Source: Hypericibacter adhaerens | GTDB lineage: Bacteria > Pseudomonadota > Alphaproteobacteria > Dongiales > Dongiaceae | Direction: 5' to 3' | DNA: 64,000 nt | Assembly (NCBI RefSeq): GCF_008728835.1 | Contig: NZ_CP042582.1 | Span: 1,860,001-1,924,000, forward strand | Part shown: in pieces, positions 42,784-51,532 of the stretch | Layout of the letters: each line of letters opens with the position of its first letter | Position numbering within the stretch: position 1 is the stretch's first letter | Notes under the pieces: generated by a model | What the model was told of the DNA's origin: nothing | Database searches by the model: none | The model's input: the letters and a program-made list of their open reading frames with translations, nothing else | Program-made: the position numbers and the translations under genes

Positions 42784-43749
42784 ATGATCAGCTGGAAGAC
42801 GCGGCTGCCTCCCGCACTGCGAAATCCCCTTCGCCGATTCCTGGTGCGGGTGATGGAGACGAGCAATCTCCGCGCCGGCAATGATTTCTCCTGGCTCCTC
42901 CGGGAGTCCTACTGGCGCGCCGACCTGCAGGCGCTCGACGAGGCTTGTGCGCGCGGCTCCGATGAAGCGGCCTGGCGGCCGCTGATCGAAAGGCTGCCCC
43001 TCGAGATCTTCCTGCTCCTGCTCTTCACCCGCCAGACGGAGTGGCCGAACATCGCGCGACGCTTTCCCTCGCTGCCCGCGGCCGGGCTGCAGGAGACCTA
43101 CACCTCGAAGGTCAATCAGGGGCATCTCGCGACCCTGGCCTGGTTCGTTCCCGCCGTGGTCCAGCGCTACCAGGCCGGTGGCCGGCGGATCGAGGAGGCG
43201 ATGGCGCTCGATATCGGCTGCGGCTGGGGCCGCTTCCTCCGTGCCTTCTGGCGATATATCCCCGGCAGCCAGCTCTACGGCATGGATATCAGCCCGGACA
43301 TCCTGAAGTCCTGCGACGAATGCGGGGTGCCCGGCCGGCGACTTCTTCCCGGCGGCTTGGCGACACCGGAGATGCGCCGTCGGTTCTCCCTGATCTATGC
43401 TTATTCAGTCTTCACCCATCTGGCCGAGGCCACGCATCTCGAGCTGCTGGCGCGGCTGCGGGAGGTGGTGACGGACGATGGGCTGGTCGCGTTGACGATC
43501 CGTCCACGCGCCTTTTGGGATCTCCTCCAGGTACAGTGGCCCCAGCGGGCCGCGACCTGGGCCGAGCTCGACAAGACGCACCAGAGCAGCGGCTATGGAT
43601 TCACCGGGCATGCCGGCCCGACGACCTATGGCGAGGCCTCGATCGACCGCAGCTATATCGAGCGAAGCTGGAAGGATTGGCAGGTCGAAGGATTCGGCTT
43701 CGTTCCCGGCGAGGCCTATCAGATCGTGGTCTGGCTCAGGCCGCGCTAG
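42784..43749 (+). CDS. SAM-dependent methyltransferase
   Basis: The 321-residue protein has a class I methyltransferase motif I, Leu-Asp-Ile-Gly-Cys-Gly-Trp-Gly-Arg-Phe near residue 139, then Tyr-Gly-Met-Asp-Ile-Ser and Leu-Ile-Tyr-Ala-Tyr-Ser-Val-Phe-Thr-His-Leu. The N-terminal 110 residues look like an unassigned helical part with a basic start. The ATG at 42784 is chosen over a TTG at 42736. It starts 57 bp after tusA but composition and neighbours to the right suggest it opens the surface-polysaccharide block. Confidence 0.78.
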   Translation: MISWKTRLPPALRNPLRRFLVRVMETSNLRAGNDFSWLLRESYWRADLQALDEACARGSDEAAWRPLIERLPLEIFLLLLFTRQTEWPNIARRFPSLPAAGLQETYTSKVNQGHLATLAWFVPAVVQRYQAGGRRIEEAMALDIGCGWGRFLRAFWRYIPGSQLYGMDISPDILKSCDECGVPGRRLLPGGLATPEMRRRFSLIYAYSVFTHLAEATHLELLARLREVVTDDGLVALTIRPRAFWDLLQVQWPQRAATWAELDKTHQSSGYGFTGHAGPTTYGEASIDRSYIERSWKDWQVEGFGFVPGEAYQIVVWLRPR

Positions 43750-43963
43750 GTATCGATTCAGGGGATGGAAAGAGCGGCGTGGGCCATATCTTGCCGGTAT
43801 GACGGCGACGTGGCGGCGTGTGGCAATCGTGGAGGCGGCGCTTGCCTGACGGTTTGCGCGACAACGGGTGTTTTCGGCACCTGACGGGTGCCGCCGCGCC
43901 TTCGATCCGGCGGTTGGCGGCGATGGCTGTTGGCACGATCGGGCGCACCTCCAAGGGGGGCGC

Positions 43964-45130
43964 ATGAAGCTCGAGGTCGTTCCCGAGCAGGCGGCTTTCC
44001 CACGCGCGGGCGGTATCGTCGATCTGATGGGCGATTGGCCGTCTTCCATGCGCGGCCGTTGGGTGCAGCTTCTGCCCGAAGAGTATATCGGCGAGCTCGA
44101 TCTTCGCAGCCGCCTGCGGATACGCACCGCGGGCGAGCCGCTTCCGCCTTGGCATGATGGGGCCGAAGGCCGTGTCAGGGGTGAGCTCGTCCTGACCCGG
44201 GTGCGGGACGCATACTGCATGCCGAAATATGGTGCCGTCATCGATGCCGATGGAAGGATTCTTCACAGCTCGGTCGAAGAGGCGCTCTATATCACGCCCA
44301 CGCTGGGGAGATTGCCCTTCGTCAAGCGGGAGGAGAACCGGGTGATCTTCGATCCCCCGGTAAGCTGCGAGGAATACGAACGAGGCACCGTGTTTCTGCC
44401 GTGGGGCGCACTCAACAATTATGGGCATTTTGTGATCGACGGGTTGGCGGCCCTTGCCGCGGTCTCCGAGCAGGTGCTCCTCCCTTCCTTCCCTCCGCTT
44501 GTCCCGTCATTGGCCCCGTGGCAGCGCGAGCTGCTGGACCTGTTTCTCGGCGATCAGCCGCGGATCGAGGTGCGGAGCGACGTGGTCAGGATCAAGGATG
44601 TCCTCTTTGCCAACCCGATGGCGCATTTCCTGCACAAGCCGAACGGGCTGATCCGCACCGTGCGCCGAAGGATCCTGGCACGGGCGCCGAACCGGCCTTC
44701 CTCGACCGGAGCCCGGCTCTATTTTTCGCGCGCGGGCCTGAAGAAAAGGGTCATGACGAATGAACCCGAGCTCGAGGCGCTGTTGAAAGCCGAGGGTTTC
44801 GTGATTCTCCATCCGGAGCGGTTCAGCGTCGCCGAACAGATCCGGATGGTGCAGGAGGCCAGTGTCATCGTCGGCGCGACCGGCGCCGCGCTGGCGAACG
44901 GCATCTTCCTGCCGGAGAGATCGGCGGTCGTGGAGATCCTGCCGGACCGGGTCATGAGCCGATGGGTTCGTTCTCTATGCGACGAGAACGCGTTGCGCTG
45001 GCACGGGTTCTTCTGCCGCGTCGTCGAGCCCGTGCAACCGACGAAGATCGAAGGGATCGACCGGATTGTGAACTTCGACTACGAACTACCCCTCGGCCCG
45101 TTCAAGGGTTTTCTTGAGAGCCTGCTCTGA
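43964..45130 (+). CDS. glycosyltransferase family 61 protein
   Basis: The 388-residue protein has the GT61 (DUF563) pattern: Pro-Trp-Gly-Ala-Leu-Asn-Asn-Tyr-Gly-His-Phe-Val-Ile-Asp, Leu-Tyr-Phe-Ser-Arg-Ala-Gly, Asn-Glu-Pro-Glu-Leu, and the end motif Ile-Val-Gly-Ala-Thr-Gly-Ala-Ala-Leu-Ala-Asn-Gly-Ile-Phe. These enzymes transfer a sugar to glycans or lipid-linked acceptors. AAGGGGGG lies 4-5 nt before the ATG. It is convergent with the sulfotransferase-like gene and has a second, diverged GT61 gene in the same block. Confidence 0.8.
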   Translation: MKLEVVPEQAAFPRAGGIVDLMGDWPSSMRGRWVQLLPEEYIGELDLRSRLRIRTAGEPLPPWHDGAEGRVRGELVLTRVRDAYCMPKYGAVIDADGRILHSSVEEALYITPTLGRLPFVKREENRVIFDPPVSCEEYERGTVFLPWGALNNYGHFVIDGLAALAAVSEQVLLPSFPPLVPSLAPWQRELLDLFLGDQPRIEVRSDVVRIKDVLFANPMAHFLHKPNGLIRTVRRRILARAPNRPSSTGARLYFSRAGLKKRVMTNEPELEALLKAEGFVILHPERFSVAEQIRMVQEASVIVGATGAALANGIFLPERSAVVEILPDRVMSRWVRSLCDENALRWHGFFCRVVEPVQPTKIEGIDRIVNFDYELPLGPFKGFLESLL

Positions 45131-45178
45131 CGGGACGGGCCATCGAGCCCGGCCAGGCACGTTCAACGCTGTCCCGTC
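45129..45178. terminator. stem-loop between convergent genes
   Basis: GACGGGAC (45129-45136) pairs with GTCCCGTC (45171-45178) around a smaller GGGC/GCCC hairpin. It spans the ends of the GT61 gene and the sulfotransferase-like gene and may stop transcription from both sides. Confidence is low because no T-run follows. Confidence 0.3.
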
Positions 45179-46296
45179 GCAGACAGAACTTGCCTGAGCG
45201 AACGCAAGCGCGAGGCGACAGCCGACAAGCGGCCTCGCAGGGCGGAGCCCAGCGTCTCGGCCCTCGTTTCCGGCGATGAGCGCGCGGTGGCTTTGACATT
45301 CTGGGCGGCGAGGGCGCGGCTTATCGCCATCACGGCACCCGCCAGGTCATCGACCAGTACCTTGTTGTCGATCGCGGCCAGTACGGCTTCCGACCGGTCG
45401 TTCACCTCCAGGCCGACGACGGAACGAGAGGCACGAAGAAGAGCAAGCTGTTCCAGGTATTTCTGCTTGAGTTCATGACGGATATCGGCCGGCAGGTTTG
45501 TCTGCGGCTCCGCGACGGCGAGCCGGGAGAAGCCCTGGAGCACCTTGTCGATCTCTTCTTCCTTGCGGCCTTGCTGCCTGAGCGCGCGAGCGATCGCGAC
45601 CAGATAGGCCGGAGCGCTGACGAGCAGCCGTTCCTCCTTGCCGTTCAGCAGCAGCTCGCCGATCGGCGCGCCGATCTCGCGCATGAAGGTGTCGACGACC
45701 CCACGCTCGCGGATGCCGTCGAAATTGATCACACGGATCCGCTTGTCGAAAGCGACCGCGGCCCAGGCCTCCGCCCTCGACGCAAGCGAGAAGGCACCCT
45801 CGTAGACCGACAGGCATTTCTCGATCGACCAGGAGGTCCTGTAGGTGATGGAAAGAAGCTGATAGATGGCGTCGATATAGTCCGGAAAATTCCTGACGAA
45901 GAGAACCGGCACAACATCGAACTCGGAGAACGCCGCGCCGAAGCGCTCGATGCTGTCATGCCGCATGACGGAGAAGATCTCGGACGACAGGACGGCGCAG
46001 GGGCAGGTGCTGACGGCGATCTCGTCTTTCAGGTCGGCAACGATCTTCGCGTAGTCGAGACCATCGAATGCCTTGTCCCCATGGGTCGTGCCCAGCCGCT
46101 CTTCTTCCGTCATGAGAGCGAGAGAACCGGCCACGTGCTGGGGAAAGCTCCCGGGGCCCCGGCCGGAGCGGGGGTACAGGATTCCCTTCTCGCTCAGCCA
46201 CTGTTCATGGCTCTTCATGAAATACTGAAGGCTTGTCGTCCCGGTCTTGTGCATGCCGAGATGGAGATACAGCCTCTTTCTCGAGCCGTTCCTCAA
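45163..46296 (-). CDS. sulfotransferase-like protein
   Basis: The 377-residue protein starts with Leu-Tyr-Leu-His-Leu-Gly-Met-His-Lys-Thr-Gly-Thr-Thr-Ser-Leu-Gln, a phosphosulfate-binding P-loop of the sulfotransferase type. The following Tyr-Phe-Met-Lys and Ser-Glu-Ile-Phe-Ser segments also fit. It would move a sulfuryl group from PAPS to a sugar or other acceptor. The C-terminal 60 residues are basic and helical. It belongs to the polysaccharide block; a sulfated glycan is the obvious prediction, but no assay-level evidence exists. Confidence 0.72.
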   Translation of the reverse strand: MRNGSRKRLYLHLGMHKTGTTSLQYFMKSHEQWLSEKGILYPRSGRGPGSFPQHVAGSLALMTEEERLGTTHGDKAFDGLDYAKIVADLKDEIAVSTCPCAVLSSEIFSVMRHDSIERFGAAFSEFDVVPVLFVRNFPDYIDAIYQLLSITYRTSWSIEKCLSVYEGAFSLASRAEAWAAVAFDKRIRVINFDGIRERGVVDTFMREIGAPIGELLLNGKEERLLVSAPAYLVAIARALRQQGRKEEEIDKVLQGFSRLAVAEPQTNLPADIRHELKQKYLEQLALLRASRSVVGLEVNDRSEAVLAAIDNKVLVDDLAGAVMAISRALAAQNVKATARSSPETRAETLGSALRGRLSAVASRLRSLRQVLSATGQR

Positions 46297-46419
46297 CTGG
46301 GTATCTGTCCTTCTGTTTGATGATCGGGCTTGGCGCCGGTCGATCTTCTGGAAAAAGTCCTTCCGGCCGGCGGCGACAGGCGAACCCCTTGAAGGAACGT
46401 AAGCCCACTTGCCACAAGT

Positions 46420-47733
46420 TCAAAGCATGGATCTGACCGCCGCCACAACTTTTTGGATGTCGACGGCATAAAGCACGCCCCGGTTGGTGATGGCGATGTT
46501 CTCGATCCCGTCGGTATGAATCAGCGGCCAGCTCATCTGCCCGAAGATGAGCGTGTAACGCTGGGATAGCATATTGGTGAGGCGGTATATCCATTTGGCT
46601 TGGATGGTGTCGGCCCAGCTTTCCGGCATCAGGTCGATGACGGCGGCGTTCGACGGCGCGAAGACGAGATTGGCCAGGGCGGAGCCGTGAGGCGCGATCA
46701 CCATCCGCGCGTTGGAGAACAGCGCAATCTGCTCGCGAAAGCCCATCTGGCCGGGAAGGACCTTCTCGAATCCCAGCGGCACCAGCTGCGCCAGAAGCTC
46801 GTCCTCATTGACGAGGTCGCGCTTCGAATGGACGTTGGCTTCCTGCCGGCTGATATAGATCAGTCGCTCGCCCTCTCGATTCCGATCTCGCCCCACCGAT
46901 CGGATCAAATGGTCTCCCATCTCGCGTATCGCCGCCGGCGGGTTGAGGACGTTGCCCATGCTGCAGCTTGAGCTCACCACCGCGTCCGAGAGGCCGAGAA
47001 CGGGACTTTCCGGCTTGAACAGGGCGCCGACCGGGATGCCGAGCAACTCCAGCGAATCCGCCTGCCATTTTCTTGTCGGCGAGAGCGGCAGCATGAGCTT
47101 CATGGCGCCGCCCGCGAGAGCCTCGCGCCAAAGCCAGACCGACGGCAGCGTGTCGGTCATCCAGTGACCGTAGACCATGGAAGATCCATGCACGCTGAGC
47201 AGACAGGAGTCCCGGACTTGCGGCGTACGTGCGGCGACCGAAGGGTCGAAGACGATCGCACCGCCTTTGGCGCCATAGCCGGGCACCAGGCTGTAATCCT
47301 GTCGAAAGGAGACGGCGGCCCGCGACGTCTCCCAGATGGCGATGCCCGGGGCGGCCATGGCAAGGCCCATTCTCGGAAAATAGATGAGGTGCGGGAAGCG
47401 GGTGTAGCTCTGCTCGTAGCTGTCGAAAGGATCGCCCTCCATCATCTGGCGAGGAACGGCGTGATCGGGCGTTCCTTGCGAGTGAGCTCGATCGAATCCC
47501 CGATGAGGGCCCACATGGCGCGAGGGCTCGAGCACGACGCGCAGCGGTCCGGATGGCGGGTCGGGCCGCGCCAACCTGCTCGGAGCCGCCGCCCCGCCGG
47601 CGCGAAGGAACGCCTCCGGCGCCACTTCGCTTCCGGACAAGTTCTTCAGGAACTCGAATCTGATCGGCAAGGGCTCGCTGCCGAGCGCCTGATAGGAGCG
47701 GTTGCTGGCATTGTGATCCCGACTTCGAAACAT
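46420..47733 (-). CDS. glycosyltransferase family 61 protein, second copy
   Basis: The 437-residue protein shows the GT61 pattern more loosely: Ser-Ser-Met-Val-Tyr-Gly-His-Trp-Met-Thr-Asp, Leu-Ile-Tyr-Ile-Ser-Arg-Gln-Glu-Ala, Asn-Glu-Asp-Glu-Leu and Val-Ile-Ala-Pro-His-Gly-Ser-Ala-Leu-Ala-Asn-Leu-Val-Phe. The ATG at 47733 is preferred; an in-frame GTG at 47763 has no Shine-Dalgarno sequence. It lies in tandem with the sulfotransferase-like and WbsX genes on the minus strand, so these may form one operon. Its codon usage appears less GC-biased than the flanks. Confidence 0.75.
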   Translation of the reverse strand: MFRSRDHNASNRSYQALGSEPLPIRFEFLKNLSGSEVAPEAFLRAGGAAAPSRLARPDPPSGPLRVVLEPSRHVGPHRGFDRAHSQGTPDHAVPRQMMEGDPFDSYEQSYTRFPHLIYFPRMGLAMAAPGIAIWETSRAAVSFRQDYSLVPGYGAKGGAIVFDPSVAARTPQVRDSCLLSVHGSSMVYGHWMTDTLPSVWLWREALAGGAMKLMLPLSPTRKWQADSLELLGIPVGALFKPESPVLGLSDAVVSSSCSMGNVLNPPAAIREMGDHLIRSVGRDRNREGERLIYISRQEANVHSKRDLVNEDELLAQLVPLGFEKVLPGQMGFREQIALFSNARMVIAPHGSALANLVFAPSNAAVIDLMPESWADTIQAKWIYRLTNMLSQRYTLIFGQMSWPLIHTDGIENIAITNRGVLYAVDIQKVVAAVRSML

Positions 47734-47799
47734 CGCTTTCTCGGGAAAGCAGGTCTGCAGCACGCCGGCGAATGGGGAACCGCGCCGCCGGCCTCGACG

Positions 47800-49089
47800 T
47801 CACTCGGGGCGAGGGCCACGCGTATCGATGAATTCTCTCAATGCGGTCTTCAGTTTCGGAAAGGGCGTGAGCACGTAACCGACGAAGCGCCGCAACCGAC
47901 GTTTGCCCTGGGCAAGCACGGGACGGCCGTGAGTGTCGATGAGCGCTTTGAGGTCCTGGCGGAGGGAAGGTGGCGCGGTTTGGGAACGGACCGCTTCGGC
48001 GGGAATCCCGAAATGCGTGAAAGCCGTGAGAGTGGACGCTCCCGCTTTCGCCGAGGCGGTGGCTTCAAGGAAACGCCGGCCGAAGCGTCTGTCCGGTTCC
48101 AAATGGCAGCCTTCGGCCCATTCGTTCCAGGCGTTGATGAAGACGGGCCGCTCCTCGCCCGGGTATTTCCATTCGACCTGCCGTACGGTCTTCGCCAGCC
48201 AGTATTCGTAGTTCTCGGGCGTGCCGTTGAGCACGATCAGCGCCCGTCTGCTGGTCCGGGCGGTGTTGTCCCACGATGGAAACACGGTGGGGAATATGTT
48301 CTGCCCCTGGTGGTCCTTGCTGAGATACAGACTCGCGATGTCCTGGTAGTCGACGACCAACCCCTGGAAAGGCTCGTCGAAGGCGATGTCCGCATTCTTG
48401 GCGTTGATGATCAGGTTGTGGGGAGGAAACTCGACCCCGGCGTCGAAGCCGTAGCTCTCGTAGTTCCAATTGCCGTGCGTGAGCGCCGCGCAGAGCAGGA
48501 GCTTCGGGATGCCGATCGAGGCGCAGTAGTCCCGCCAGGTCTGCAGCGCCTTCGGCGCGTCGGGTATCTTCTGGGGCCGGTAGACGATCAGCAGGGGTGC
48601 GCCACCGATCCGCAGATAGCGCGGATCGGAGAGGAACGGCGCCACGCTTTTGATGAAGGCGAGGTCGTCGCCGGGCAGGTATTTCTGCTCGATCAGGATT
48701 TCCTGTTCCGCCGCGTCCCATCGTCTGGTCCAGTTCTCGTTGGCCCAGCACAGGCAGAACGGCATGTCGCTCGCGGGATCGGCAAGCATGTCGTCGAGGG
48801 GCTGGTTGAGGAGGCGCGTGCCCGAGAACCAGTAGTAGTGATAGCAGAAGGCGTCGATCCCGTAGGCTTTCGCCATCGCGATCTGCTCGCGCCGTGTCGC
48901 CCGGACGCGAAGATCGTAGAAGCCCATATCGGCGGGAAGGTGCGGCTGGTAGTGGCCGGGAAAGAGCGGTCGCGCCTTGGTGACGTTGGTCCACTCGGTG
49001 AATCCCTTGCCCCACCACGCGTCGTTTTCCGGTATCGGGTGAAACTGCGGCAGGAAGAACGCGATCAGTTTGACGTTGCCGCCGGTCAT
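47800..49089 (-). CDS. WbsX-family glycan protein
   Basis: The 429-residue protein matches the WbsX (GH99-like) family: Ala-Phe-Phe-Leu-Pro-Gln-Phe-His-Pro-Ile-Pro-Glu-Asn, Trp-Gly-Lys-Gly-Phe-Thr-Glu-Trp-Thr-Asn, Phe-Cys-Tyr-His-Tyr-Tyr-Trp-Phe, Cys-Leu-Cys-Trp-Ala-Asn-Glu-Asn-Trp and Ile-Asn-Ala-Trp-Asn-Glu-Trp-Ala-Glu-Gly. It is usually found in O-antigen or capsule gene sets, acting on a polysaccharide or its precursor, but the reaction is unclear. AGGAAG stands about 8 nt before the ATG. It sits in a minus-strand row with two glycan enzymes and a methyltransferase. Confidence 0.85.
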   Translation of the reverse strand: MTGGNVKLIAFFLPQFHPIPENDAWWGKGFTEWTNVTKARPLFPGHYQPHLPADMGFYDLRVRATRREQIAMAKAYGIDAFCYHYYWFSGTRLLNQPLDDMLADPASDMPFCLCWANENWTRRWDAAEQEILIEQKYLPGDDLAFIKSVAPFLSDPRYLRIGGAPLLIVYRPQKIPDAPKALQTWRDYCASIGIPKLLLCAALTHGNWNYESYGFDAGVEFPPHNLIINAKNADIAFDEPFQGLVVDYQDIASLYLSKDHQGQNIFPTVFPSWDNTARTSRRALIVLNGTPENYEYWLAKTVRQVEWKYPGEERPVFINAWNEWAEGCHLEPDRRFGRRFLEATASAKAGASTLTAFTHFGIPAEAVRSQTAPPSLRQDLKALIDTHGRPVLAQGKRRLRRFVGYVLTPFPKLKTALREFIDTRGPRPE

Positions 49090-49194
49090 CTCACCGCTTC
49101 CTCTCCGTCGCGACGCTATCCATCCCGTCGCCGTCCCGGTTCTTCCTGTCTGGAATCGACGCCGGATCCCTGCGCGCGATTGTCGGCGCGGCCG

Positions 49195-50049
49195 TCAAGC
49201 TGCCAGCCCCAGCATCCTGGCGGCGCGGCGCAGAATGCTCCTGGTTCTGGGGTCGAGATATTTCCGCAACACCCTGCGATGCCACCTTTCCCATGGAGGC
49301 ACTTGCAGCGGCGGGATCTCCACGGGCAAGTCCATGAGCTGGATCGTCGACGAGGAGCGCTCGGCGGGGACGGACTTTGTCACGACCTGATAGACATGGC
49401 CGAATTTTTCCGCATGGAGAATCTTGCGGGTCGATATCGGCAATTGTTGCCACTGCCAGGCGTACTCGGTCGATTCCGGAGCCTTGATGACGAACCCGGC
49501 GTCGATGATCTTGAGGCCGGCGTCGGCAATGAGGGCCTCCATGTTCTTGAGGCCGAAGAAGCGGAGATGGGTCCTGTCGAGAAGCCCCCAATCCCGGTAC
49601 TCGAAGTTCTGCTCCATCAGGCAGGCGACGATGGAGAGGTGACCGACATGGGGCAGGGAGAGGACGACGAAGCCCTCTTCGTTCAGCAGGTTGCGGAGAT
49701 CCTTCAGCGCGCGCCAGGGGTCCGTCAGATGCTCGAGAACGTCCGCAGCCACCACCGTGTCGAATTTCGGCAGGCCCGCCAGGCACCGATGCCACTGGGG
49801 ATCGTTGAGGTCGGCGGAATGGACCTGCGGGCAGAACGATTTGAGACGCTCGACAGCGTCCGGATCGATCTCGACGGCGACGACGTCGCACTGGCCGTGA
49901 TCGATGAGATGGCGCGTGATCGATCCGGGGCCCGCCCCGACCTCGAGCACGCGCTTTCCCTTTCCGACCATGGCGATCACGCGGGCGCCGGCGCTGTCTG
50001 ACGCCAAATCGATCGAATATTCGTACTTGTGAGGAGTCCCGTGCGCCAT
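49195..50049 (-). CDS. SAM-dependent methyltransferase
   Basis: The 284-residue protein has a motif I Val-Leu-Glu-Val-Gly-Ala-Gly-Pro-Gly-Ser at about 34-43, an acidic end of strand 2 (Ala-Val-Glu-Ile-Asp) and Ala-Ala-Asp-Val-Leu-Glu-His-Leu, the pattern of small-molecule or sugar methyltransferases. The ATG at 50049 is chosen because conserved sequence begins there (His-Lys-Tyr-Glu-Tyr-Ser-Ile); no good Shine-Dalgarno sequence is seen. It heads the minus-strand row that runs to the sulfotransferase-like gene, so it could methylate a surface glycan. Confidence 0.78.
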   Translation of the reverse strand: MAHGTPHKYEYSIDLASDSAGARVIAMVGKGKRVLEVGAGPGSITRHLIDHGQCDVVAVEIDPDAVERLKSFCPQVHSADLNDPQWHRCLAGLPKFDTVVAADVLEHLTDPWRALKDLRNLLNEEGFVVLSLPHVGHLSIVACLMEQNFEYRDWGLLDRTHLRFFGLKNMEALIADAGLKIIDAGFVIKAPESTEYAWQWQQLPISTRKILHAEKFGHVYQVVTKSVPAERSSSTIQLMDLPVEIPPLQVPPWERWHRRVLRKYLDPRTRSILRRAARMLGLAA

Positions 50050-50275
50050 ATCGGGAGGTGTCGGATCCGCGGTTGCCCGGCATCGTAAGGTGCAAGGATA
50101 ACACAGGCTTAATGGTGTGCGAACATGACCGGCCCTGGATCCGAGGGGCTGCAACCCGCTGCCCCTCGGCTGTGTCTCGCGAGAGCCGATCGACGGGCGG
50201 AAGCGGCGCTGGGGCAGAAAAAGGGCAAAGGCGATGCGAATTCGCGGAGGGACCCCCGCGGGTTTCGGCGGATGG

Positions 50276-51403
50276 CTAGTTCGACGTGCCGGTCGGCGCC
50301 TTGCCGAGCTCGGCATAGTATCGCGCCGCACCCGCATGGAGCGGGATCGGCAGACGCAGCAGGGCGGCGTCGAGCTTGATCTTCTGGCCGATCGGCCCGG
50401 CCTGGTCGAGAAGCCGCCGTGTCGATTGGTGCCAGAGGGCGCGGGTCAGCTGATAGACCAGCTCGGAATCGAGCTTCTCGTCCACCACCCAGAGGGCGCC
50501 GATCCCGAGCGTCACGGTGCTGCCGACGCCTTCATAGGCGCCGGCTGGGATCAGGTCGACCGTGAGATAGGGTTCCGCCTCGCGCAGCGCCAAGGCCTTG
50601 TCGTCGTTGAGCGGCACCAGCTTGATGGGCACGTCGCCGGCGAGATCGACCAGGGCCGGAATCGGATAGCTGCCGACCGTGATGATGGCGTCGATCTCCC
50701 GCGCGGCGAACTTTTGCACGGCGTCGGCGAGGCCCAGATAGGCGGGCTTGATGCGCTTGGCCGAGAGCCCATAGGCGCCGAGGACCAGGAAGGAGGTCGA
50801 GGCGGCGTCGGAGTCCGGCTCGCCGACCGCCACGCGCCGGTTCTTGAGATCGGACACGCTGTCGATCGCGGCGTCGGCATGGACCACCACATGCACGCCT
50901 TCCTGATAGAGATTGGCGATCGCGCGCAGGCCGGGCATGGCGTGATCGCCGTCGAAGGGAGGCTTGCCGGCGATGGCGGCGGCGGCGATGTCCGCCTGGC
51001 ACAAGCCGGAATCGATGGTGCCGGCGGCGATCTGATTCAGATTGTCGATCGAGCCGTTGGTCGTCTGCGCGAGCGCGATGAGACCGGGCACGCCGCAGCT
51101 ACCGCCCTGGTTGCAGCCCCGCCCGCCGGGCGGATTGGAGACGGCGCTGGCAATGATGCCGCCGATCGGAAAGTAGCTGGTCTCGGGTGCACCGGTGCCG
51201 ATGCGGAAATAGCGGATATCCTGGGCCTGGGCCGGCTTCGGGAAGCCGGCGGCGAGCAGGCCGACGGCAAGGATCGCGACGGCGAAACACCCGCCCAGCC
51301 GGCGCCACCCTCGGCGCTCCTGCCGGTCCGCAGGGCCCTGCGCGGCCGCGGCCTCCGAGCGACGCGATGCGGCAGCCGGTGCGGGCTCGGTCGAGATACG
51401 CAT
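50276..51403 (-). CDS. TAXI-family TRAP solute-binding protein
   Basis: The 375-residue protein has an N-terminal signal segment (Cys-Phe-Ala-Val-Ala-Ile-Leu-Ala-Val-Gly-Leu-Leu-Ala-Ala-Gly) preceded by a long Ala/Arg-rich stretch. The mature part has Phe-Arg-Ile-Gly-Thr-Gly-Ala-Pro-Glu-Thr-Ser-Tyr-Phe-Pro-Ile-Gly, the TAXI start. It would bind a small organic acid or glutamate-like solute for a TRAP transporter; no DctM-like membrane gene is nearby, so the partner is elsewhere. The start may be the ATG at 51403 or a GTG at 51412. It sits between the polysaccharide block and the lipid cluster. Confidence 0.85.
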   Translation of the reverse strand: MRISTEPAPAAASRRSEAAAAQGPADRQERRGWRRLGGCFAVAILAVGLLAAGFPKPAQAQDIRYFRIGTGAPETSYFPIGGIIASAVSNPPGGRGCNQGGSCGVPGLIALAQTTNGSIDNLNQIAAGTIDSGLCQADIAAAAIAGKPPFDGDHAMPGLRAIANLYQEGVHVVVHADAAIDSVSDLKNRRVAVGEPDSDAASTSFLVLGAYGLSAKRIKPAYLGLADAVQKFAAREIDAIITVGSYPIPALVDLAGDVPIKLVPLNDDKALALREAEPYLTVDLIPAGAYEGVGSTVTLGIGALWVVDEKLDSELVYQLTRALWHQSTRRLLDQAGPIGQKIKLDAALLRLPIPLHAGAARYYAELGKAPTGTSN

Positions 51404-51532
51404 TCGCCTCACGGATGCTGCGCCGATGTTGGGGCGCTCAGCATCATGAATAGTTAGACCAAAACAAGGCGGCAGGAAGGGCCATTTGTGGCAAAGGCGT
51501 GGGCCAGCTCGCGTACCTTGCCGGTCCCGATC

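Noticed and set aside
47164-50001. Long plus-strand frame opposite the WbsX and methyltransferase genes
   Set aside because: It crosses several genes with clear family motifs on the other strand and has no domain of its own.
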